This document shows positions 8,176 through 18,406 of a stretch of DNA of 64,000 bases, piece by piece. Positions within the stretch are counted from its first letter, which is position 1. Each line of letters starts with the position of its first letter. A model generated the notes under the pieces. It was not told where the DNA came from, searched no databases, and was given only the letters and a program-made list of their open reading frames with translations. Source of the stretch: Bacteroidota bacterium (lineage in GTDB: Bacteria; Bacteroidota; Bacteroidia; Chitinophagales; Chitinophagaceae); the NCBI GenBank assembly GCA_023386235.1, contig JAEWKC010000047.1, positions 1 through 64,000 of the forward strand. Reading direction: 5' to 3'. The translations under genes were made by a program, and so were the position numbers.

Positions 8176-8973
8176 ATGGAGCAATCTGCAAATAAAATTA
8201 TCTGGATCACAGGTGCTTCTTCCGGTATCGGAGAGGCTTGCGCTTATGAATTTGCCGCTCTGAAATATAATATCCTGCTCACAGCTACAAATGAAGAAAA
8301 GTTGCGTACAGTACAGCATACCTGTAAACAATACGGTGTTTTATGCGAAGTATTGCCTTATGACTTGTCTGATACGGACAATATTCATATGCTTTGCAAC
8401 CAAGCGCTGGCTGTGTACGGAAGGATTGATATTCTTTTCCTAAATGCGGGTATCAGCCAGCGATCGCAAGTGCTGGATACAGCAGAGACGGTAGAGAAGA
8501 AGATCATGGACGTTAATTATTTTACTCCAGTAAAAATAGCTAAAGCTATTCTGCCTTTTATGATTGCTGATAATGGTGGCACTATTGCCGTAACAACCAG
8601 CATTTCAGGTAAATTCGGATTCCCGTTGCGGTCTTCTTACGCGGCTTCAAAATTTGCATTGTATGGTTTTTTTGAAACATTGCATGCAGAATATTACGCC
8701 AAAAACATACGGGTTTGTTTTATATGTCCGGGTAGAGTGCAAACCAATATATCGGTAAACGCACTGGAAGCCGACGGTACGAAACATGGTAAGATGGATG
8801 AAGGACAGGCACAGGGAATAAGTGCGAGAAAAGCCGCTAAAAAAATTGTAAAGGCAATCATACAACGGAAAGCGGAAATGTATGTAGGAGGAAAGGAATT
8901 ATTAATGGTAAACATAAAAAGATTCTTTCCAAAACTTGCAAGAAGCATGGTAAGAAAAATAAAAGCAACCTAA
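8176..8973 (+). CDS. Short-chain dehydrogenase/reductase
   Basis: The 265-residue cytosolic oxidoreductase has the Rossmann nucleotide motif TGASSGIGE (about 13-21), LNAGIS in the middle, and catalytic Ser142/Ser144, Tyr155 and Lys159 in SSYAASK. The C-terminal residues include a basic, hydrophobic tail as in membrane-associated SDRs of the DltE/YqjQ type. Its substrate is unknown. It is followed after 25 bp by the VOC-domain gene on the same strand, so the two probably form an operon. Confidence 0.85.
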   Translation: MEQSANKIIWITGASSGIGEACAYEFAALKYNILLTATNEEKLRTVQHTCKQYGVLCEVLPYDLSDTDNIHMLCNQALAVYGRIDILFLNAGISQRSQVLDTAETVEKKIMDVNYFTPVKIAKAILPFMIADNGGTIAVTTSISGKFGFPLRSSYAASKFALYGFFETLHAEYYAKNIRVCFICPGRVQTNISVNALEADGTKHGKMDEGQAQGISARKAAKKIVKAIIQRKAEMYVGGKELLMVNIKRFFPKLARSMVRKIKAT

Positions 8974-8998
8974 AATATAATCTTGATAAATAGTTTAC

Positions 8999-10090
8999 AT
9001 GGATAATTACATAATCAGCGGAGTGCAGCAAATAGGTATAGGTGTAGAGAATCTTACAGAGGCATGGAAATATTACATTGATGTTTTTAATATGGATATT
9101 CGTGTGCTGGAAGATAAAACAGTTGCCAGGTTGATGCTTCCATACACAGGCAACGAGCCTCAAAAGCGACATGCGGTGATAGCTGTAAACATGCAGGGTG
9201 GTGGCGGAGTTGAAATATGGCAATACACAGACAGGAAGCCTGAAAAATCTACGGAGCCTTTGCTGCTGGGTGATTTAGGCATTAACGCCGCTAAAATTAA
9301 AAGCCGGAATGTTGAAAAAACATTTAAAGAAATGAATGCCAACTCAGCCGTTAACATTATTGGCGGACTACAGAAAACAATAGATGACAATTATACATTC
9401 TTTGTACAGGACCCTTATGGCAACCTGCTGCAGATAATACAGGACGATTATATTTTCAGAGAAGAAAGACGTAGTACCGGCGGTGTGGCAGGAGCTGTTA
9501 TTGGCGTAAGCGATATTGACAGAGCCATGACCGTATATAAAGACATACTGGGTTATGATAAAGTGATTGCCGACAAAACAGGGGAGTTTGCAGATTGCAA
9601 AGCTTTGCCTGAAGGAAGCGGCCAGTTCAGGCGCGTATTGCTTACACACGCTGCTCCCCGCAAAGGCGGATTAAGCAGGTTGATGGGTCCATCTTATATT
9701 GAGCTGATACAAGCACTAGACAGGCAGCCCCGGAAGATTTTTGAAAACAGGTTCTGGGGCGATCCGGGCTTTATTCATCTGTGTTTTGATATTACCAACA
9801 TGGATGCCTTGCGCAAACATTGCGAGCAGCTGGGGCATGCATTTACAGCCGACAGCGCCAAGAATTTTCAAAATGGCGAATCCTTTGATATGGGCGATGC
9901 CGCCGGACAATTTGCCTACATTGAGGATCCTGACGGCACCTTGATAGAACTGGTAGAAACACATAAAATTCCGGTGATGAAAAAACTGAATCTCTCTATC
10001 AATATGAAAAAGAGAGATCCCGAAAAACCATTGCCAGACTGGATGCTCAAAGCTTTACGCTTTGCACGTGTAAAGTCTGATAAAATATAA
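8999..10090 (+). CDS. Double VOC-domain (glyoxalase/dioxygenase-fold) protein
   Basis: The 363-residue protein has two vicinal-oxygen-chelate units, about 5-150 and 160-320. Each ends in a typical metal-site glutamate strand (YGNLLQI and DGTLIELVE), and histidines lie in the first strands of the second unit. VOC proteins of this size include ring-cleaving and glyoxalase-like metalloenzymes, but the specific reaction is not recognisable. It is probably co-transcribed with the upstream SDR. A hairpin terminator follows 11 bp after its stop. Confidence 0.75.
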   Translation: MDNYIISGVQQIGIGVENLTEAWKYYIDVFNMDIRVLEDKTVARLMLPYTGNEPQKRHAVIAVNMQGGGGVEIWQYTDRKPEKSTEPLLLGDLGINAAKIKSRNVEKTFKEMNANSAVNIIGGLQKTIDDNYTFFVQDPYGNLLQIIQDDYIFREERRSTGGVAGAVIGVSDIDRAMTVYKDILGYDKVIADKTGEFADCKALPEGSGQFRRVLLTHAAPRKGGLSRLMGPSYIELIQALDRQPRKIFENRFWGDPGFIHLCFDITNMDALRKHCEQLGHAFTADSAKNFQNGESFDMGDAAGQFAYIEDPDGTLIELVETHKIPVMKKLNLSINMKKRDPEKPLPDWMLKALRFARVKSDKI

Positions 10091-10101
10091 TTAATAAAGA
10101 T

Positions 10102-10128
10102 AAAATCCGGTATTGTGCCGGATTTTTT
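10102..10128. terminator. Intrinsic terminator after the VOC gene
   Basis: The hairpin AAAATCCGG-TATTGTG-CCGGATTTT (10102-10126) has a perfect 9-bp stem and 7-nt loop followed by a T run on the plus strand. It lies between convergent genes and could serve both. Confidence 0.85.
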
Positions 10129-10555
10129 ATGGATCTATTGTTTTGAGTATCTGAAACCAAAGGAATATGGAAAATATAATCAGAACAATTCGTTGCCAGA
10201 TTTTTTTCCTGTAGTTTTTAGCGTTTAATTCCCCAAATGTGTATAAAAAAGTATGTCCAAAGAAAATTTTTAAAAAGAATGAAAGCGGAAAGAATAATAC
10301 GATCAAAATCATTTCTATAGCCGTATAACTTTCATTTTTATTCTTTTCTATAATCGTTCTTTTTCGCTCATTAAAGACATTCAATATTTTTATTCTTCTG
10401 TTTTTTTGTTTTGCAATTTGAGACTGTGAATAATTTCTTCTAAGTAATTCCTGTTCTGCAATTATTTGTATTTCATAAGACCACTTTTCTTTATTACTGA
10501 TGATATTGAAAAGTTCTTTGTCATTTCTTTCATTTATAGGTGGCGTAAATTCCAT
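10127..10555 (-). CDS. Hypothetical membrane protein, 142 residues
   Basis: I do not recognise this protein. The first about 65 residues are polar, helical and lysine/arginine-rich. Two hydrophobic segments follow, about 80-100 and 120-138. The charged region would then face the cytoplasm. It lies 14 bp downstream of the broken beta-propeller gene on the same strand. It resembles small accessory membrane proteins of Bacteroidota that lack an assigned role. Confidence 0.55.
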   Translation of the reverse strand: MEFTPPINERNDKELFNIISNKEKWSYEIQIIAEQELLRRNYSQSQIAKQKNRRIKILNVFNERKRTIIEKNKNESYTAIEMILIVLFFPLSFFLKIFFGHTFLYTFGELNAKNYRKKIWQRIVLIIFSIFLWFQILKTIDP

Positions 10556-10569
10556 CAGAGGTAATTGTA

Positions 10570-12110
10570 CTACAGATTATTCAAATCGATTACAACAAGT
10601 TCATTTTCATTTTTGTCGTATATTTTATTTCCTACCATTTGCGCAGCAGGAGAAATGCGTAATATGGCGCGTTCTTCCAAATTTCCGTCAGTTACATGAA
10701 TATTTTTTTCCTTATCAACAATCAATTGCAGATTTTCTTTTTCCAGAAAAGTAAAAGCATAATCGTCTGGTTTGGTTTCTTTGGCAATACTTAAATCATC
10801 GTTTAAGAATAAAACAAAGTCTTTTTCTGTAATTAAAATGTTTTTGTCGGGGTATAGTTTTTTCAAGCTTTCAAAACCATTGGCAGTTTGTTCAAAATGG
10901 ATAGTGCCTATAAACTTATTGGGTTTGCCATACTTTTTGGAGTCATAAATAATTTCTTTTATCAGCGAACCGTCAGTTAGGTTATATTTAGCGATCTTAT
11001 TATCAAAGCTTAATATAATAGTAGATCTGTCGTCATTCATTTGCATACAGCGAATCATATCTTTTTTTTCGGCTACTGTTTTCATGTATTTTTGTTCTCC
11101 CGTATGTTTGTCATACAGTGCAATGTAAGGCGTACCGTGATCTATAAGATTTTCATTGAAATAGGCGTAGCCCAAATTGATCATCAAAAGATCATTTTCT
11201 TTTTCAAATAAGAGTGATTTTGCAGCCTGGTTTTTTTCCAGTTCTTTTTCCCACAGCTTCTCGCCGCTGATGTTCAGCTTTACCAACTTATCTCTCGATG
11301 CCAGGTAGACAGCTGACTCTGAATCGTTGTATAATGTATTGGATACTAATTCGCGCACTACGTCTTTTCCGTAACTATAAAATCCACTGCCTGTAGTAGC
11401 CATTAATGCAATGCCGATAATATTGGCGGCTATTGTACCTTTATAATCATTTCTACCGGTGGAAGCCTCGTAGCTCCAGCCTTCTCCTGTGTTTACGTTT
11501 ATTTGATGCAATCCTGAAGAGGTAATAAGTATAGTGCTGTCATTTAATTTCTTTACATCATTCCATCCAAAATTTTTTTTGATTTCTTTGCTCCACAACA
11601 CCTTTCCGTCGGTTAGGTTAATGCCTTCCAGATTGTCTGAGAAGTTGCTATTTATTATCTTGTACTTATAACCGAGTGCTACATCATTATTGGCAAAGTA
11701 TATACTGTTGGGTAGCTGCCATTCTTCAGTGCCATCATTGCTTTTTAGTTTTGAAGTCTTGTAGCCCGTAGTAAAAAAATTATTGTTGTTGAGTACGGTA
11801 AAATTGTTGTTCATGAAATTGATATCTTTTTTCCACAAGGCTTTTTCCTAATTTAAATCATATAAAACAATCTGTCCTTTATTTTGTAAATACTTACCGT
11901 TCTTACTCAGATTTCTAAGTGATAATGTTACCTTGTTGTTTGCACTATCTATTGTAAAATTTTCTATCCTTTCAGGAAAAATGAAAACATCAGCAATAAG
12001 TTCGTTATTAGCTTTTAAATTGTCGCCTACGCTTTTTTGAGATTTGGTTACTTGTACCGACTGGGCAAAAGAAAAGAATGCTGTTAGTAGCATTAATACG
12101 AACTTTTCAT
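10570..12110 (-). pseudogene. PQQ-type beta-propeller exported protein, broken by frameshift and nonsense codon
   Basis: Two reading frames (11848-12093 and the one ending at 10570) are in the same frame, separated only by a TAG at 11848-11850. Read through, the protein runs from GQIVLYDLN into EKALWKKDIN, a natural PQQ-repeat strand. Later repeats such as KVLWSKEI and GEKLWEKEL confirm a beta-propeller of about 500 residues. A second lesion lies at the start: ATG at 12108-12110 is followed by only four A's (12104-12107). One more A would read MKKFVLMLLTAFFSFAQ, a perfect signal peptide continuous with the downstream frame. Two independent defects make a pseudogene more likely than a sequencing slip, though errors cannot be excluded. 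Confidence 0.75.
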
Positions 12111-12285
12111 CTGTATGATTTTTTTATTGGTTTCTTGTTTAGATAGAATTCATTTATGAAAATATTGATTTTCGTACAAAGAGAATTTCAGACCTTCCGA
12201 GAGGAAGCCGACTGTTTTTTTATACGTAATTACATAAATAGGAATTTGAATACTAAGTTAGTACCAGATTGTATTTTTACCAAAA

Positions 12286-12879
12286 TTATTTTTCTTCTTT
12301 TGGTAACTCTATAGCTTTTTTGTTGTACTGGTTCATAGTGCGGTCAATACCGTTTACGGCAAAGCTTTCGATGATTTCCAGGCACTTTTCAATTTTATAT
12401 TTCACTAAAGGGATATCTTCACTAAACCATTTGCCTAAAACAAATTCTGCCTGCATACCTCTTGGGTAATCGTTGCCAATACCAAAACGCAATTTTGGAT
12501 ATTCGGTGGTGTTCAGTGTAAATTGTATATCTTTCAATCCATTGTGCCCTGCATCGCTGCCACCTTTGCGCAAACGTAATGCCGATAAGGGCAGGGCAAG
12601 ATCGTCTACAACCGTAAGGGTATTTTCTATATTGATTCTTTCTTTATCCAGCCAGTATTTAAAAGCCTTTCCGCTCAAATTCATGTAAGTGGTAGGCTTG
12701 ATGCAAATAAATATTTTTCCCCGCCATTTAATCTCTGCCACATGCGCTAGCCTGTCGCTTCTGAAGTTGGCAGAATGCCGGGCAGCGAAGGCTTCTACCA
12801 CATCAAAGCCAATATTGTGGCGGGTGTGTTCATATTCATTGCCAATATTGCCTAAGCCTACAATCAGAAATTTGCTCAT
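12286..12879 (-). CDS. pth: Peptidyl-tRNA hydrolase
   Basis: The 197-residue cytosolic enzyme releases tRNA from prematurely terminated peptidyl-tRNA. It shows the whole family signature: GLGNIGNEYEHTRHNIGF with the conserved Asn and catalytic His, then TYMNLSG, VVDD and GGSDAGHNGLK. Length is normal for the family. It begins 3 bp after the stop of batD and is probably co-transcribed with it. Confidence 0.95.
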   Translation of the reverse strand: MSKFLIVGLGNIGNEYEHTRHNIGFDVVEAFAARHSANFRSDRLAHVAEIKWRGKIFICIKPTTYMNLSGKAFKYWLDKERINIENTLTVVDDLALPLSALRLRKGGSDAGHNGLKDIQFTLNTTEYPKLRFGIGNDYPRGMQAEFVLGKWFSEDIPLVKYKIEKCLEIIESFAVNGIDRTMNQYNKKAIELPKEEK

Positions 12880-12882
12880 AAA

Positions 12883-14709
12883 TTATTTGTTTTGGAAAAT
12901 ATATTTTATTTCGGCAGCTACCTGTTTTCTTTCTTCCATATTTACAATAGGGAGATAAGAGCCTTTATTGATCTTGTCCAATAGTTTTTTAATATCATTC
13001 TTATCCGCATCGTTCAGGTTGGATTGTTTCAGCTCTTCCAGCAATGAATATTCAGAGTAAGTATCGGTATTGAGCTTATAACGAATAAATGCCAGTACTA
13101 TATTTTTTGCTTTAGAATAAAAGCCGGCATCCTGCAAAGAAATACCTAAAGTGGCCACTTGCTCTTCCAGGTGCTTTCTTTGCTGTTGTTGCAATTGAAC
13201 CGTTGCCGTAGTTGTAGGAAGTGTTTGCGGCTGTTGCGGCAACGCTTTATAATTATTAGGATTAATAGGTTTTATATTCGGCTCTTTGGATGGGGTAGTT
13301 GTCTTTTTCTTTTTATTGAATAAAAAGAAGCCTGCCATTACCAGCACACCTATGGCTGCAATGAGGAATATCCATCCGGTTCTAGAATAACCTTTTTCAT
13401 TTACCTGCCTTTCAAAAACGCCTTTTGAAAGTGGTGCTGTAAACGAAATATTAATAGGCTGCGTAGTGGCGGTTTTATAGCTGTTTTCTTCATTGTCGAA
13501 ATAGCTGAAAGATATAGCGGGGATCACGGCGGCGCCTTCCTTCTGCCCTATAAAAGGAATTTTAAATATTTTTGTTCCCTGCATGGGGAATATTTGCTTG
13601 TTTACATTCTGCGAGTCGGCAGCCTGAAAGCTTTGAATGTTATCGGGCAGATTGATCACCGGCAATTTTATACCGTCAACATTTCCTTCACCGGTAATGG
13701 TAACGGTCAGATAATTGGTTTCACCGGCCGGTAGATTTGTTCTGTTTACATTCGCTGAAATGGTGAACTGGCCTACATTACCGCTGAACCCCGCGGGTGC
13801 CCCGGGTGGCAATGGCTGTACAATAATATTTACGGGCGCGTTTTTAATGATGGCAGATTGCTTTTTAGCGCTCAGTCCGTAATTGTCATTGACCATTATT
13901 TCTGTAGCTACTTCTGCAGACTCTAATACAATGGTACCTGTTTTTAAAGGCACCAACTGTGCTTGTCTTATTCTGCTTACTAAATATTCCTTACCGTTAT
14001 GTGTGGTTTTGTAAGGGGGCTTTTCTTCGGTCATTTCAATTACACTTGCACCATTAAAAGACGGTTGTTTACTTACATTGGCCGAAGTCAGTGTCATTCC
14101 AGAGTAGAACTCGTAAGTGGCCAGAAAAGGTTCGCCAATATATACAATGTTTTTGCTGGGTGTAACTTTCACAAAATTGTTTTCCCTCATAAATTCCGTA
14201 GGGCTTTGTCCCGGACGCATGGAAGGATTTCTGGGACGGTCAGGCTCACCGAAAATATCATCAAAAATATCAAAGATAGAGCCGCGGCCGCGAGATGGTG
14301 GCGGCTGTGCAGAATTATTGCCACTGTTGCCCGAACCTCGCGATACGTTTACAGTAACGCTGTTGCTGTTGTAAAAATTGCCTTCTATGGCAATTTGAGC
14401 AGAAGGTACGGTGAGGGCGCCTGTGCGCTTTGGTATTAATGTATAGCTGTAAGCTACCGAGGAACTTCTTTTGCCATTAATGATGGATAGGCTGCTGGAG
14501 GTGTTGGGCCCCGAAACAACTGTCCAGTCATTAAAATTTACCATGGGCATACCGGCATCTCTTCGTGCGCCATTTACTGTATATTCTACATACAGTTCAT
14601 CATCCATAGAAATGTCTCTCTGCGATACGGAAAGTGTAAAATCTATCTGTGCACGTACGCTGAATGACAGAAGTAATAAGAGTGCAATAATGAAAATTCG
14701 GTTTGGCAT
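12883..14709 (-). CDS. batD: BatD family membrane protein
   Basis: The 608-residue protein has a cleavable signal peptide (1-20, ending VRA-Q), a large periplasmic beta-rich region with repeated Ig-like units, and a single transmembrane helix (about 444-464) followed by basic residues. A Gln/Pro-rich linker and a short helical cytoplasmic tail come last. This matches BatD of the Bacteroides aerotolerance operon family, whose exact role is unresolved. Other bat genes are not adjacent. It is followed closely by pth. Confidence 0.85.
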   Translation of the reverse strand: MPNRIFIIALLLLLSFSVRAQIDFTLSVSQRDISMDDELYVEYTVNGARRDAGMPMVNFNDWTVVSGPNTSSSLSIINGKRSSSVAYSYTLIPKRTGALTVPSAQIAIEGNFYNSNSVTVNVSRGSGNSGNNSAQPPPSRGRGSIFDIFDDIFGEPDRPRNPSMRPGQSPTEFMRENNFVKVTPSKNIVYIGEPFLATYEFYSGMTLTSANVSKQPSFNGASVIEMTEEKPPYKTTHNGKEYLVSRIRQAQLVPLKTGTIVLESAEVATEIMVNDNYGLSAKKQSAIIKNAPVNIIVQPLPPGAPAGFSGNVGQFTISANVNRTNLPAGETNYLTVTITGEGNVDGIKLPVINLPDNIQSFQAADSQNVNKQIFPMQGTKIFKIPFIGQKEGAAVIPAISFSYFDNEENSYKTATTQPINISFTAPLSKGVFERQVNEKGYSRTGWIFLIAAIGVLVMAGFFLFNKKKKTTTPSKEPNIKPINPNNYKALPQQPQTLPTTTATVQLQQQQRKHLEEQVATLGISLQDAGFYSKAKNIVLAFIRYKLNTDTYSEYSLLEELKQSNLNDADKNDIKKLLDKINKGSYLPIVNMEERKQVAAEIKYIFQNK

Positions 14710-14795
14710 TCTATTTAATAATCTGATACAAATTTAATCAGCTATCATATATTTGATAGCTGATTTTTGGTTAAAATAAATTTATCGAAGCAATT

Positions 14796-17711
14796 TTAAC
14801 GTTTACGAATCACTTCGTAAATAGCGTCTAATATGTTTTCTCTTATATCCATTCTGCCTAACAATGGGTTTTGCCCGTTGGGATGCACACGATTAGAAAG
14901 AAAGATATACACAAGGTTTTCTTTGGGATCGGCCCATACGCAAGTGCCTGTAAAGCCGGTGTGTCCGAAGGTTTCAGGAGAGGCAGCCAGCGCAGGGTAG
15001 TTGTCATCAGCTTTTCTTTCTTTTTCCGGTTTGTCAAATCCAAGACCTCTTCTGCTGATGTTTGACTGATGAGAGGTGAATAAATCAATGGTTTCTTTTT
15101 TCAGGTATTGTCTGTTGTTCCATGTACCTCCGTTAAGCAGCATTATATACAATTTAGATAAGTCTTCCGCATTGCTGAATAAACCTGCATGACCGGCAAT
15201 GCCGCCGAACATGGCAGCGCCAGGGTCATGTACGTAGCCGTGTACAACCTGCTTCCTGAAGTTCTTTTCATTTTCGGTTGGGGCAATTACATCCAGTGTT
15301 TTACCATTGGTAAGTGGGTTGAAAGTAGTAGAATACATTTCAAGAGGAAGATAAAAATTTTCTTTAGTGTACTGATCCAAAGACTGGCCCGATAAGGCTT
15401 CTACAATTTTTCCCAGGAAAATAAAATCGTTATCGCTGTATACATATTTATTTTGCGCGCCTAGTTTGCTTTTTAAAATAATATCATACATTTTTTCGGT
15501 ATAATCATTTTTAAGATAGAGATTTTTACCTACGATTATTCTATGGTTCCTATTATAATTATCTCTGTAATATTTCCTTAAAGGAGTACCTGTCTTTTCA
15601 TCAATCGTGGCTCTGTAAAAAGGTATGAAAGATACAAGGCCGGCCTGATGCAGTAAAATATTTCTGATGGTAAGATTGGCTTTGTCTGATTTTCTTGTCC
15701 ATGGTAAATAATCGCCCAAAGTTTTATCTAAATCAACTTTTCCTTCTTCATACAATTTCATGATAGCGACAGTTGTAGCGGAAGTTTTAGTAACAGACGC
15801 CAAATCGTAAATGGATTGTTCGGTTACCAGATGTGTTTTTTCCTGGTCAAGAAAGCCATAAGACTGGTTGTAAATAATTTCTCCGTCTTTGGCTACCAGT
15901 ACTCTGCAGCCGGGATATGCGCCTTTGGCAATACCATCATTGGCAAGAGAATCTATTTTAGAGAAGTCGTATCCTGCACTGTCTTCAGTAGCAACTGTTG
16001 GAGTAATCATCAATCCCGTTCCATAAGCAAAGCGCTCGCACACTGTTACAGGCAGCGTGCCTTTTGCTTCCGCATTATTGGTAAGCAGTTCATAGGCTAC
16101 ATTCTGAAAGATATCATCATCTTCATAAACAGAGATAATATTGTTCCAGTTGCAGAAGTTTTTTATGGCATAAGGATTACCAAAAGTCATTAATAAAGTG
16201 TTTTGATTCCTGCTGTTAATTTCATTTGCAAGCGCTATTGCCTGTTCGCTAATGCCGAAATTTCTTGCAGGAGATTTATTGTAACCATGCAGACCGACAA
16301 TGATCTCATCATATTGATTTTTGAATATGGCTTCAAGTGCTTTTTTATAACCATTTTCATCAATGTTGAGCGCCACATTAATAATATCTGCTTTTTGATT
16401 TTCAAATAGTTTTGCAGTGATAGCGCTTTTGGTAGTCTGCCCGATGGCTACGTAAGCAATTTTTTTATCTTTAATATTCAGTAATTCTTTATTATCCAGC
16501 ACCACAGCGGTCATGGCTTCTTTAGCTACGGCTTCTCTCAGCCTGTCTACATCTTTATTTAAATCCGCGGTGATGTTGGTGGTGTCAATTATTCCCTGGT
16601 GTACGGAGCCGAACATGTATTTAGCTTCCAGCACTTTTTTAACTCTCTTTTCCAAATCGTTCCAGCTAAGCTTTCCCTGCCTGATCGCTTGTTTTATTTT
16701 ACTGATAGAGTTGTCTATATCGCCCGGAAGGCACAGCATATCATTACCCGCGATAAGCGATTGTGCAGCAATTTCTCCCTGAGGAAAAAATTTGGCTACA
16801 CCCTGCATCTCCAAAGCATCGGTAAATGAAATGCCTTCGTATCCTAGTTTTTCTCTTAATAAACCTGTTACAAAATTCTTTGAGAGAGAACTGGCAAGAT
16901 TGGGTGTTTTTTCAATGGTGGGAATAGATAAGTGTGCTACCATTACGCTGCCTATACCGGCATCTATTATTTTTTTGAAAGGATATAATTCAAGCGTATC
17001 CAGCTCTGCAAGCGTTTTGTTGATAACGGGTAGATCGTGGTGTGAATCAACCGCTACATCGCCATGACCCGGAAAGTGTTTTGCTGAAGCCATCACGCCC
17101 ACATCTTCCATGCCTTTTGCAATGGCTATGCCATAATCCGCTACTTTATATTTATCCTGCCCGAAAGAGCGATAACCAATTACAGGATTGTTGGCATTAT
17201 TATTAATATCTATCACTGGTGCATAGTTTACATGAATACCCATGCGCAAACACTGCTCACCCATGGCTTTGCCCACTTCGTATACTAATTCTTTGTTGTT
17301 CATGGCGCCCATGGTCAATTGATCAGGAAATTTTTTCACGGTTTTCATGCGCATTCCTAATCCCATTTCGCCGTCAATAGCTGTCATTAAGGGTGTTTTG
17401 GCGCGCCTGTTAAACTGGTTCATGGCAATGGCCTGTTCTACCGGTTCGCCCTGAAACAAACATATAGCGCCAATGTTATACTTATCTATCAGCCTGTTGA
17501 TTTCACTTGTAAAAATGGTGCCACCATTAGCGGGGCCGCTTTCTCTTATTACCATCAGCTGGGCTATACGCTGGTCTCTCGATAAAGTCTTGTATACACT
17601 GTCTGCCCATTTTTTAGCCTGAGCAGCGCTTTTTTGTTGTGCGAAAGAAGGGAAGGCTGTAAGTAAAAAAACTATACAGGCACTAAGTACAACCAGGAAT
17701 TGTTTTTTCAT
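14796..17711 (-). CDS. GH3 N-terminal (NagZ-like) domain fused to class C beta-lactamase-like serine hydrolase
   Basis: The 971-residue exported protein (signal peptide about 1-24) joins two enzyme modules. The first is a glycoside hydrolase family 3 barrel with KHFPGHGD near residue 210, the NagZ-type motif whose histidine and aspartate act in catalysis, followed by a GH3 C-terminal domain. The second, from about residue 600, is a serine beta-lactamase/DD-peptidase fold with SVTK (near 638), YSDND (near 755) and HTG (near 915). A joint role in cutting muropeptides or peptidoglycan in the periplasm is inferred. The fusion recurs in Bacteroidota. It is divergent from aroQ. Confidence 0.85.
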   Translation of the reverse strand: MKKQFLVVLSACIVFLLTAFPSFAQQKSAAQAKKWADSVYKTLSRDQRIAQLMVIRESGPANGGTIFTSEINRLIDKYNIGAICLFQGEPVEQAIAMNQFNRRAKTPLMTAIDGEMGLGMRMKTVKKFPDQLTMGAMNNKELVYEVGKAMGEQCLRMGIHVNYAPVIDINNNANNPVIGYRSFGQDKYKVADYGIAIAKGMEDVGVMASAKHFPGHGDVAVDSHHDLPVINKTLAELDTLELYPFKKIIDAGIGSVMVAHLSIPTIEKTPNLASSLSKNFVTGLLREKLGYEGISFTDALEMQGVAKFFPQGEIAAQSLIAGNDMLCLPGDIDNSISKIKQAIRQGKLSWNDLEKRVKKVLEAKYMFGSVHQGIIDTTNITADLNKDVDRLREAVAKEAMTAVVLDNKELLNIKDKKIAYVAIGQTTKSAITAKLFENQKADIINVALNIDENGYKKALEAIFKNQYDEIIVGLHGYNKSPARNFGISEQAIALANEINSRNQNTLLMTFGNPYAIKNFCNWNNIISVYEDDDIFQNVAYELLTNNAEAKGTLPVTVCERFAYGTGLMITPTVATEDSAGYDFSKIDSLANDGIAKGAYPGCRVLVAKDGEIIYNQSYGFLDQEKTHLVTEQSIYDLASVTKTSATTVAIMKLYEEGKVDLDKTLGDYLPWTRKSDKANLTIRNILLHQAGLVSFIPFYRATIDEKTGTPLRKYYRDNYNRNHRIIVGKNLYLKNDYTEKMYDIILKSKLGAQNKYVYSDNDFIFLGKIVEALSGQSLDQYTKENFYLPLEMYSTTFNPLTNGKTLDVIAPTENEKNFRKQVVHGYVHDPGAAMFGGIAGHAGLFSNAEDLSKLYIMLLNGGTWNNRQYLKKETIDLFTSHQSNISRRGLGFDKPEKERKADDNYPALAASPETFGHTGFTGTCVWADPKENLVYIFLSNRVHPNGQNPLLGRMDIRENILDAIYEVIRKR

Positions 17712-17973
17712 TCGTAAAGGATGTTTGTTTCTATTAAGTTATGTGCCAGCATACGTATTGCAAATGAATAAAAGCGTTATTTCAAAACAAATACAGAAGC
17801 TGTTGTCATTGATTCAATGTTGCAAAATAAATAAAAAAACGCATATTGTGTAAGTGTATATAATTACTTTAAAAGAAATATTTATAAAAAGGCTTAATTT
17901 TACGTTTCAGAAATTTTATAAACAACGTTTAAAGCTCGTTTATTCAAAAAACGAAAGCTTATAAATCATACTT

Positions 17974-18399
17974 ATGCAAATAGCAATCATTAACGGACCC
18001 AATTTAAATCTTTTAGGAAAAAGAGAACCCGAAATATACGGTAGCCAGTCTTTTGAAGATTTTTATCAACAATTTACAGAGCTGTTTACTCGTGTGGAAT
18101 TTTCTTATTATCAATCTAACATTGAAGGAGAATTGATCAATGCCATACAGGAAAAAGGATTTGTTTGTGATGGTATTATTTTTAATCCCGGCGGATATAC
18201 GCACACTTCCGTGGCCTTAGGTGATGCTATAGCATCTGTACCAGCGCCTGTTGTAGAAGTGCATATCAGCAATGTGGCGGCCAGAGAGGATTTCAGAAAA
18301 ATATCGCATGTATCGGCAAAATGTGCGGGTACCATTGCCGGACTTGGACTGAAAGGTTACGAGCTGGCTGTTCGTTATTTTATTGAGCAAATTAAATAA
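17974..18399 (+). CDS. aroQ: Type II 3-dehydroquinate dehydratase
   Basis: The 141-residue cytosolic enzyme carries out the third step of the shikimate pathway. It has GPNLNLLG, catalytic Tyr22 in EIYG, NPGGYTHTSVAL and VEVHISN with the catalytic histidine. Length is typical. The 262-bp gap to the divergent GH3 gene is AT-rich and should hold promoters for both, but I could not assign boxes with confidence. The barnase-like gene starts 7 bp after its stop. Confidence 0.95.
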   Translation: MQIAIINGPNLNLLGKREPEIYGSQSFEDFYQQFTELFTRVEFSYYQSNIEGELINAIQEKGFVCDGIIFNPGGYTHTSVALGDAIASVPAPVVEVHISNVAAREDFRKISHVSAKCAGTIAGLGLKGYELAVRYFIEQIK

Positions 18400-18406
18400 G
18401 TATTCC

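Noticed and set aside
17924..17935. AACGTTTAAAGC upstream of aroQ as a sixth LacI operator
   Set aside because: It resembles a right half-site, but no TAnnTTTG box lies 5-6 nt before it and the left half does not match; likely chance in AT-rich DNA.
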